Assembly: GCA_002423365.1 (NCBI GenBank)
Contig: DIVU01000317.1
Span: 1-18,301, forward strand
DNA length: 18,301 bases
From: Desulfuromonadaceae bacterium UBA6124
Lineage (GTDB): Bacteria; Desulfobacterota; Desulfuromonadia; Desulfuromonadales; Trichloromonadaceae
Direction: 5' to 3'
The position numbers and the translations under genes are program-made. The notes under the pieces are model-generated. The model saw only the letters and a list, made by a program, of their open reading frames with translations, was not told the DNA's origin and did no database searches. Below, piece after piece: positions 1 through 6,750 of the stretch (its first letter is position 1; every line of letters begins with the position of its first letter).

Positions 1-1305
1 CTGCTGCTGCCCGAAACGATTCCGCAGCTGACGCCGGGAGACCTCGCCGCCCTGGAAATGCTCGACTACCCGGAACTGGCCTTCCAGATCCTCGCCCCCT
101 TTGTCGGCGACATCCCTTCGGCCGACCTCAAGGGGCTCATCGACCGCTCCTACGCCAGCTTCACCCACCCGGACATCACCCCGGTGGTGCATCACAACGG
201 CGTGCACATCCTCGAACTCTTCCACGGCCCGACCCTGGCCTTCAAGGACGTGGCCCTGCAGCTTCTCGGCAACCTCTTCGAATATCTGCTCGCCGAACGG
301 GGCGAAAAGATGAACATTCTCGGCGCCACTTCCGGCGATACGGGGAGCGCCGCCATCTACGGCGTGCGCGGCAAAGAGAACATCAACATTTTCATCCTTC
401 ATCCCCACCAGAAGGTGTCCCCCATCCAGGAATTGCAGATGACCACGGTCACCGACCCGAATGTCTTCAACCTGGCGATTCGCGGCACCTTCGACGACGG
501 TCAGCGCATCGTCAAAGAGATTTTCGGCGACCTCGACTTCAAGGCCAAACATGCCCTGGGCGCGGTCAACTCCATCAACTGGGCGCGGGTGCTGGCCCAG
601 GTGGTCTACTATTTCTATGCCTGGGGCCGGGTGCGCAAAAAGACCGATTGCCGGGAAATCTGCTTTTCGGTGCCGACGGGCAACTTCGGCGACATCTTCG
701 CCGGCTTCGTCGCCAAGAAGATGGGCCTGCCGATCCGTCGCCTGATTCTCGCCACCAACGAGAACAACATCCTCACCCGCTTCGTCCGCCAGGGCGATTA
801 CTCCATCGGCACGGTGTCGCAGACCTACTCCCCCTCCATGGACATCCAGCTGGCGAGCAATTTCGAGCGTTACCTCTTCTACCTCTACGACGAGCAGAGC
901 GGCCGGGTGCGCGACGCCATGGGCGAACTGGCCGGTACCGGCCGCCTCGCCTTCACCGCCGCCGAGCGGGAAAAGGTGGCCCAGGATTTCCTCGCCCAGG
1001 CCGTCTCCAACGCCGAGACCCTGGAAACCATCCGCGACTTTCACGGCAAGACCGGCTACCTGCTCGATCCGCACACCGCCGTCGGCGTCCGCGCCGCTCT
1101 CGATCTCGGCGACGGGCAAACCCCGACGGTCTGCCTGGCCACCGCCCATCCCGCCAAGTTCGGCGAGGCGGTACAGTTGGCTATCGGCCAGGAGCCGCCG
1201 CGCCCCGCCTCCCTGGCGGGAATCGAAAGCCGCGAAAAGCGCTGCGAGATCATCGATGCCGACACCACCGCGATCAAAAACTATCTGGTGGACCACGCTC
1301 TGTAA
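1..1305 (+). CDS. thrC: Threonine synthase, 5'-truncated by window edge
   Basis: PLP-dependent last step of threonine synthesis: O-phospho-L-homoserine to L-threonine plus phosphate, in the cytosol. The reading frame is open from base 1, and the first codons (LLLPETIPQLT) match the region that follows the family's N-terminal 'GGL.LPE' segment. So roughly 25-30 residues are missing upstream; the in-frame ATG at 58 is internal, not the start. The PLP lysine lies in HGPTLAFKDVALQ, with its Lys codon at 244-246. The phosphate-binding SGDTGSAA loop follows, and later GAVNSINWARVLAQ and the VPTGNFGD motif, all typical of ThrC. The C-terminus (LATAHPAKFGEAV) is intact, with a TAA stop. The gene converges on glnA across a bidirectional terminator. 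No frameshift seen. Identity is very secure; only the start is outside the window. Confidence 0.97.
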   Translation: MLLPETIPQLTPGDLAALEMLDYPELAFQILAPFVGDIPSADLKGLIDRSYASFTHPDITPVVHHNGVHILELFHGPTLAFKDVALQLLGNLFEYLLAERGEKMNILGATSGDTGSAAIYGVRGKENINIFILHPHQKVSPIQELQMTTVTDPNVFNLAIRGTFDDGQRIVKEIFGDLDFKAKHALGAVNSINWARVLAQVVYYFYAWGRVRKKTDCREICFSVPTGNFGDIFAGFVAKKMGLPIRRLILATNENNILTRFVRQGDYSIGTVSQTYSPSMDIQLASNFERYLFYLYDEQSGRVRDAMGELAGTGRLAFTAAEREKVAQDFLAQAVSNAETLETIRDFHGKTGYLLDPHTAVGVRAALDLGDGQTPTVCLATAHPAKFGEAVQLAIGQEPPRPASLAGIESREKRCEIIDADTTAIKNYLVDHAL

Positions 1306-1330
1306 CGATTCAGGATTTCGGCTCTCATAA

Positions 1331-1369
1331 ACGCAAAAAGCCCCCGGCGAAACCGGGGGCTTTTTGCGT
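1331..1369. terminator. Bidirectional intrinsic terminator between thrC and glnA
   Basis: A perfect 17-bp inverted repeat has arms at 1331-1347 and 1353-1369 and a 5-nt loop (cgaaa). Each arm holds a GC-rich core (cccccgg/ccggggg) flanked by an A-run on one side and a T-run on the other. Either strand therefore makes a GC hairpin followed by U-residues. It lies 26 bp past the thrC stop and 17 bp past the glnA stop, so it can end both convergent transcripts. Confidence 0.95.
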
Positions 1370-1386
1370 TGAAAGGAGAGCTCGGA

Positions 1387-2796
<1,410 letters not shown>

Positions 2797-2883
2797 TGAT
2801 GTCTCCTTTGACTTAATGATTTTTTAGCCACGGCCTCCCCGAGCGGGCCGGCACAAATGGAAAAGATTGCGAGGTGCGGCGTG

Positions 2884-3222
2884 TTAGAGCGCGTCGTCGC
2901 CGCGCTCGCCGGTACGGATCCGCACCACTTCGTCGACACTGGTCACGAAAATCTTGCCGTCGCCGATGCGTCCGGTGCGGGCGGCCTCGGCGATGACGTC
3001 GACGACCTTGGCGGCCATCTCGTCGCTGACAATGATCTCCATCTTGATCTTGGGGATGAAATCGACCACGTATTCGGCGCCGCGATAGAGTTCGGTGTGA
3101 CCCTTCTGCCGCCCAAACCCTTTCACTTCACTGACGGTAATGCCCTGAATGCCGATTTCGTTCAGAGCTTCCTTGACCTCGTCAAGCTTGAAGGGCTTGA
3201 TAACGGCTTCCACTTTTCTCAT
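2884..3222 (-). CDS. glnB: Nitrogen regulatory protein PII
   Basis: Small trimeric signal protein that senses 2-oxoglutarate, ATP/ADP and, through uridylylation, glutamine. It then sets the activity of glutamine synthetase adenylylation and of NtrB-type kinases. Exactly 112 residues, the family norm. The T-loop GHTELYRGAEYVVDF places the modifiable tyrosine at residue 51. The start MRKVEAVIKPFKLDEV and the C-terminal GRIGDGKIFV stretch are family signatures. The ATG start has a near-ideal ribosome site (ggaggtga, 4 nt spacing). It is the first gene of the glnB-glnA operon. The neighbour is glnA rather than amtB, so GlnB is more likely than GlnK; sequence alone does not separate the two paralogues fully. 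Confidence 0.95.
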   Translation of the reverse strand: MRKVEAVIKPFKLDEVKEALNEIGIQGITVSEVKGFGRQKGHTELYRGAEYVVDFIPKIKMEIIVSDEMAAKVVDVIAEAARTGRIGDGKIFVTSVDEVVRIRTGERGDDAL

Positions 3223-3325
3223 CTCTTCACCTCCCGAAAAGGATCTGGCGCGTCAAGCACGCGAGGGGTTTCGTTCCTCGCACCCGCCTTATCGACAAAG
3301 GACAGCGCTCTTGGCCAAACGTTTT

Positions 3326-3341
3326 AGCAAAGAACCTGCCA
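3326..3341 (-). promoter_or_regulatory. Sigma-54 (RpoN) promoter of glnBA
   Basis: Minus strand reads TGGCAGG-TTCT-TTGCT, against the consensus TGGCACG-N4-TTGCW. The invariant -24 GG (3340-3339) and -12 GC (3328-3327) are separated by exactly 10 nt. Predicted transcription start is near 3315, giving a glnB leader of about 90 nt. The site matches the known habit of PII and glutamine synthetase genes being driven by sigma-54 with NtrC-type activators. Seen directly in sequence; activity is inferred. Confidence 0.85.
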
Positions 3342-3467
3342 TTTTTTCCGAATGTAAAAAAAAATCACAAGACACCGGATTCATTATGGGAAAATTCATG
3401 GCCCGAGATTCCACTGAGATCCCACAACTCCCCGTGAAAAAATCGGCCCAATTTTTAAGCAGCATAA

Positions 3468-3481
3468 GGGCACAGATGCCC
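3468..3481. promoter_or_regulatory. Candidate enhancer site for an NtrC-type activator
   Basis: Perfect inverted repeat GGGCA-N4-TGCCC, centred about 135 bp upstream of the -24 element of the glnB promoter. That is a normal distance for sigma-54 enhancers. It does not match the enteric NtrC consensus closely, so the factor is unknown. It also lies about 80 bp upstream of the plus-strand kinase promoter. Confidence 0.35.
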
Positions 3482-3554
3482 AATCCGTAAGCAGTTCCAA
3501 AACTTCGGGAATCCAGACAAAATGACGCCGGACTCCATAACTCGGACGTGAGGC

Positions 3555-3583
3555 TTGACTGTTAATAAATATATAATTAGGAT
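3555..3583 (+). promoter_or_regulatory. Sigma-70-like promoter for the receiver-kinase gene
   Basis: TTGACT (-35, 3555-3560) and TAGGAT (-10, 3578-3583) are separated by 17 bp, about 70 bp before the ATG at 3653. A perfect TATAAT at 3572-3577 is nearby but only 11 bp from the -35, so it is the poorer choice unless another -35 is used. Confidence 0.5.
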
Positions 3584-3587
3584 TATG

Positions 3588-3612
3588 CCGTTCCGAAACA
3601 AACTCCGAACGG
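3588..3612. repeat. Inverted repeat in the kinase gene leader
   Basis: CCGTTC at 3588-3593 pairs with GAACGG at 3607-3612 around a 13-nt centre. It lies just downstream of the predicted -10 box and about 40 bp before the start codon. It could be an operator or an RNA hairpin; there is no T-run, so it is not a terminator. Confidence 0.35.
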
Positions 3613-3652
3613 TTGCCATGGCGCTCCCCGCCACCGGCGCGAGGAGGCTTTG

Positions 3653-5317
3653 ATGACCCGTTGCTTCACCCTTCTGCTGGTCGACGACAACCTGTCTCAG
3701 ATCGCTCCTCTGCGGGACTTTCTCGAAGAGGCCGGGTATCGGGTCCGGACCGCCGACAACGGCATGAAAGCGATCATCGCTATTTATCAACGGCCCCCGG
3801 ACCTGATCCTTTCGGACATCCCCATCTCGGAATTCAACGGCTACCACCTCTGCCGCATCCTCAAGAACGACCCCCTGACCCACGACATCCCGATCATCCT
3901 CTTCAGTTCCCAGGCGGAACCACACAATCGCTTCTGGGGGGAAAAAGCCGGCGCCGATGCCTTTTTGGAAAAGGCCGCCGAGTTCCCCCGCATCCTGGCG
4001 ACCATCGAGGGTCTCGTCAAGGGGCGGAGGAAAGAAGCGACGGAGTCCCCGGCAAGAGGGGCCCAGGGGCTCGACGGCAAGGCGATCCGCAACCAGATCA
4101 CCGGACTTCTCGACCGCCTGCTCTACGAGTCGACGATTTCCAACGAAATCCTCAAACTGACCGGACTCGCCCACGACAGCGAAGCCCTGGCCCGGGAACT
4201 CTTCGGTTTTCTCGCCCTCATCTGCCGCTACAGCGCGGCCGGCCTGCTGCTGCGGGAAGGTGCGGACAAATATTCGATTTTCCTGCAACTGATGGAACCG
4301 GTTTCGGACGGCTTCATCGAGCACGCCCGCAAAGAGATCCTGCACCGGGCCGGACTCGACCGCGAAGCCGCGGGCAAATACCGTTTCCTTCTGATCGAAC
4401 AGGAAACCGGGGGGGGACGAGCGATGCCGGTCAGCTTCCAAGTGCTGAGCTCCCTGCCCATCCATGACGGCAACGAGTTGCTGGCCTCGCTGACCCTCTT
4501 TGAAAGCGGCCAGCGGCGGCTGACCGAAGGGATGAGCCACGCCCTCGACGTGATCGCCGACCGGCTGCTGATTGTGGCGCGCTACCTGAAAAAAATCAAG
4601 GATATCGAAAACGTCAAAGCGGATCTCGTGTCGATGCTGGTGCATGACATGCGCTCGCCGCTGACCGGCATCAGCGGCTTCACCAACGTGCTGGCGGAGG
4701 GCATTCTCGGTCAGGTATCCCCTGACCAGGGGGCGGCCCTGCAAAATATCCAGGAAGGCTGCACCAGGCTGCTGGCGCTGATCGACGATATTCTCGACTA
4801 CTCCAAACTGGAGGCGGGCAAGATGCAGGTGTCGCCGCGCCCCCTCGACCTCGCGCCCCTGCTCGCCCAGATTCTCGGTTCCTTTTCCCTCCAGCTGCAG
4901 GAACATCGTTTGCGGGTCGAAACGGAACTGCCCGAAAACCTGCCCCAGGTCATGGCCGACGAAAAACAGCTGACCCGGGTTCTGTCCAACCTGATCAGCA
5001 ACGCCGTCAAGTTCACCCCCGACGGCGGCCATATCCGCATCGCCGCCGCCCCCGCCATCACCCGCCAGAAGCAACCGGCTCTGGAAATCAGCGTCAGCGA
5101 CACCGGCTGCGGCATTCCGGAGGAACAACAGAAGACCCTCTTCGACCGCTACGAGCAGCTGCCCAGCGCGACCGTCTACCGCAAGGGGACCGGCCTGGGA
5201 CTGGCCATCTGCAAAGAGATCGTCGGCCTGCACCACGGCGACATCGGGGTAGAGAGCCCGATCGCCGACGGCGCCGGCAGTTGTTTCGCCTTCACCCTCC
5301 CCCTGGCTCTGCCCTGA
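3653..5317 (+). CDS. Receiver-sensor-histidine kinase protein (N-terminal REC)
   Basis: Soluble 554-residue signalling protein with no membrane segment. Residues about 5-120 are a receiver domain with acidic pair D11/D12, phospho-acceptor D55, S85/S86 and K107. The middle (about 145-310) is a GAF-like or otherwise unassigned sensory region, followed by a short coiled linker. The kinase half has the H-box LVHDMRSPLTGISGF with H331, N-box NLISNAVKF, DTGCGIP and GTGLGLAIC. The ATG at 3653 is chosen because GAGGAGG ends 5 nt before it; a TTG lies one codon upstream. Oddities: the usual MPxMDG after the receiver Asp is replaced by IPISEFNG, and the usual Lys-Pro is Lys-Ala. An REC-first layout fits a kinase controlled by phosphorylation from another kinase. 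Input signal and partner are unknown. Converges with the DUF2148 gene, 6 bp apart. Confidence 0.9.
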   Translation: MTRCFTLLLVDDNLSQIAPLRDFLEEAGYRVRTADNGMKAIIAIYQRPPDLILSDIPISEFNGYHLCRILKNDPLTHDIPIILFSSQAEPHNRFWGEKAGADAFLEKAAEFPRILATIEGLVKGRRKEATESPARGAQGLDGKAIRNQITGLLDRLLYESTISNEILKLTGLAHDSEALARELFGFLALICRYSAAGLLLREGADKYSIFLQLMEPVSDGFIEHARKEILHRAGLDREAAGKYRFLLIEQETGGGRAMPVSFQVLSSLPIHDGNELLASLTLFESGQRRLTEGMSHALDVIADRLLIVARYLKKIKDIENVKADLVSMLVHDMRSPLTGISGFTNVLAEGILGQVSPDQGAALQNIQEGCTRLLALIDDILDYSKLEAGKMQVSPRPLDLAPLLAQILGSFSLQLQEHRLRVETELPENLPQVMADEKQLTRVLSNLISNAVKFTPDGGHIRIAAAPAITRQKQPALEISVSDTGCGIPEEQQKTLFDRYEQLPSATVYRKGTGLGLAICKEIVGLHHGDIGVESPIADGAGSCFAFTLPLALP

Positions 5318-5323
5318 AACCTC

Positions 5324-5854
5324 TCAACCCCGATCGAAAAAGGGGCTCTTGCCGCTGACCGACAGGGGGATGGCGTAAGCGATCCGCACCCCTTCGCCGA
5401 GCAGCCCCATCTCGATGGCGGCCTTACCGGCGCTGTACATGACGCGGTTATCGAGGCGCAGGTCGGCGGCCCGGCTCACCGCCGAACCGACAGCGATCCC
5501 CAGGTCGCCAGTGGCAAAGGCGCAGGTGGCGCCCGCCGCCTGCATCGCGGCGCAGTCGGCGAAGCCGCAGTAGCCGCAATGGGGCAGGCCCAAGGGCTCC
5601 ATGCGGGTGCCGATGAGGACCAGCGCCGAAACCAGGGTAAGATTACCGGCATCCCGGGCAAAAAAAGCCACCTGGTCGCGCTCGGCAATCATGCGCATGG
5701 TATCGGCCAGGCGCCCCAGCTCAACGCCGCTGACCACGGCGGTCACCAGCAGATCCCGCCCCCGTCCCTTGGGGGCGGTGCGCGCCGCCGCGCAGAGCAG
5801 CTCCGCGGCCCGTTCGACCCATTCGATCTTCGATTCCGGATTGATCGTCAGCAT
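5324..5854 (-). CDS. DUF2148 ferredoxin-domain protein
   Basis: 176-residue cytosolic protein matching, from memory, the DUF2148 family ('uncharacterized protein containing a ferredoxin domain'). The signature is the cysteine cluster PHCGYCGFADC...C, giving C93-x2-C96-x4-C101-x9-C111, which could hold an Fe-S cluster. An extra cysteine, C21, lies in the N-terminal helix. The C-terminal part (YSAGKAAIEMGLLGEGVRIAYAIPLS) is typical of the family. The ATG start has AAGGAG upstream at normal spacing. It is divergent from the lpxA-like gene. Function is unknown: related proteins are found mostly in anaerobes, suggesting a redox role, but no substrate can be read from the sequence. Family assignment rests on motif memory rather than a search. 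Confidence 0.85.
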   Translation of the reverse strand: MLTINPESKIEWVERAAELLCAAARTAPKGRGRDLLVTAVVSGVELGRLADTMRMIAERDQVAFFARDAGNLTLVSALVLIGTRMEPLGLPHCGYCGFADCAAMQAAGATCAFATGDLGIAVGSAVSRAADLRLDNRVMYSAGKAAIEMGLLGEGVRIAYAIPLSVSGKSPFFDRG

Positions 5855-5958
5855 TGTTGGTCACTCCTTCGCGTAAAGCATGAAAGGAAAGGAAATTCCC
5901 TTGAAGAAAGGGGGATGGGCGTTGCAGAATGGGCGCTCATTCAACCCAGGAGATTCCC

Positions 5959-6750
5959 ATGCCCCAGATTCATCCCAGCGCCGTGGTCGATCCCGGCGCC
6001 CGTCTCGCCGACGACGTCGAGGTCGGCCCGCACGCATTCATCGACGCCGACGTCACCATCGGTCCCGGCTGCCGCATCCTGCACGGCGCCCATATCGGCC
6101 GCTGGACCCGCCTTGGCGCGAACAACATCCTCTACCCCGGCGCCGTCGTCGGCCACGACCCGCAGGATCTGGGTTACAAAGGGGAAGAGGCCTGGACCGA
6201 GATCGGCGACGGCAACATCATCCGCGAAGGGGTGACCATCCACCGGGGGAACCGTCCGGGCACCGGCACCCGGGTCGGCGACCACAACTTCTTCATGGTC
6301 AACAGCCACATCGCCCACAACTGCATCATCGGCAACCACGTCATCCTGGTCAACGGCGCCCTGCTCGCCGGCCATGTGGAGGTCGGCGACCGGGCGATCA
6401 TCTCCGGTAACTGCCAGGTCCACCAGTTCGTGCGTATCGGCCCCTTCGCCATGATGCGCGGCGGCTCCGGCGCCGCCAAAGATGTCCCCCCCTTCTGCAT
6501 CAACGACGGGCTCAACTGGCTGCGCGCCGTCAACGTCGTCGGCCTCAGGCGGAGCGGCTTCGACGCCCAGCGTATCCGCGCCGTCAAGGAAGCCTTCAAA
6601 ACCCTCTTCCGCGCCAACCTGCCCCTCGCCGAAGCCCTGCAACGGGTGGCCGATGATCCCGAGTGCACCGCCGACGTCCGCCTGATGCTCGATTTTATCC
6701 GCGAAAGCAAACGCGGCGTCGGCAGCGGTCGGGGTTCCAGCCGCGAGTAG
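5959..6750 (+). CDS. lpxA: LpxA-family acyl-ACP--UDP-N-acetylglucosamine O-acyltransferase
   Basis: Left-handed beta-helix acyltransferase of the LpxA type, expected to move a 3-hydroxyacyl chain from ACP to UDP-GlcNAc as the first step of lipid A synthesis. Hexapeptide repeats run through residues about 1-180, then the helical C-terminal domain starts near GLRRSGF. The catalytic histidine is H120 in SHIAHNC (equivalent to His125 in E. coli), and H155 in VHQF matches His160. The residue aligned with the E. coli acyl-chain ruler Gly173 is Gly168, next to an unusual Arg167. Start at 5959 (263 residues) because AGGAGA ends 5 nt before it; an in-frame ATG at 5929 lacks this. It stands alone, without lpxD, fabZ or lpxB, so it may be a second copy or a relative with another acceptor. 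Its stop touches the stop of the convergent gene. Confidence 0.88.
   Translation: MPQIHPSAVVDPGARLADDVEVGPHAFIDADVTIGPGCRILHGAHIGRWTRLGANNILYPGAVVGHDPQDLGYKGEEAWTEIGDGNIIREGVTIHRGNRPGTGTRVGDHNFFMVNSHIAHNCIIGNHVILVNGALLAGHVEVGDRAIISGNCQVHQFVRIGPFAMMRGGSGAAKDVPPFCINDGLNWLRAVNVVGLRRSGFDAQRIRAVKEAFKTLFRANLPLAEALQRVADDPECTADVRLMLDFIRESKRGVGSGRGSSRE

Larger units (their letters stand above)
3223..3652. other. 430-bp intergenic region between divergent glnBA and a kinase gene
   Basis: Gene-free, and richer in A/T than the surroundings. It holds the glnB leader with a stem-loop (arms 3261-3266 and 3276-3281), the sigma-54 promoter at 3326-3341, an A-tract near 3355-3363, and an inverted repeat at 3468-3481. 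Further right are a sigma-70-like promoter at 3555-3583 and an inverted repeat at 3588-3612 ahead of the plus-strand kinase gene. Short reading frames here show no recognisable protein. Confidence 0.8.

Noticed and set aside
58..1305. Threonine synthase starting at the ATG at 58
   Set aside because: The frame is open to base 1 and the residues before the ATG match the family, so this Met is internal.
2827..2852. GC-rich hairpin between glnB and glnA as a terminator
   Set aside because: On the minus strand it is followed by A residues, not T, and the stem is interrupted; it would not stop transcription into glnA.
3289..3483. 64-residue minus-strand frame upstream of glnB
   Set aside because: It overlaps the sigma-54 promoter and the candidate enhancer, and its sequence resembles no known protein.
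3572..3577. Perfect TATAAT as the -10 box of the receiver-kinase promoter
   Set aside because: It is only 11 bp from TTGACT. The TAGGAT at 3578 with 17-bp spacing fits better, although another -35 cannot be excluded.
3455..5236. 593-residue minus-strand open frame antisense to the receiver-kinase gene
   Set aside because: It lies fully opposite a gene with clear domains, shows no recognisable motif, and has the composition expected of a high-GC antisense frame.
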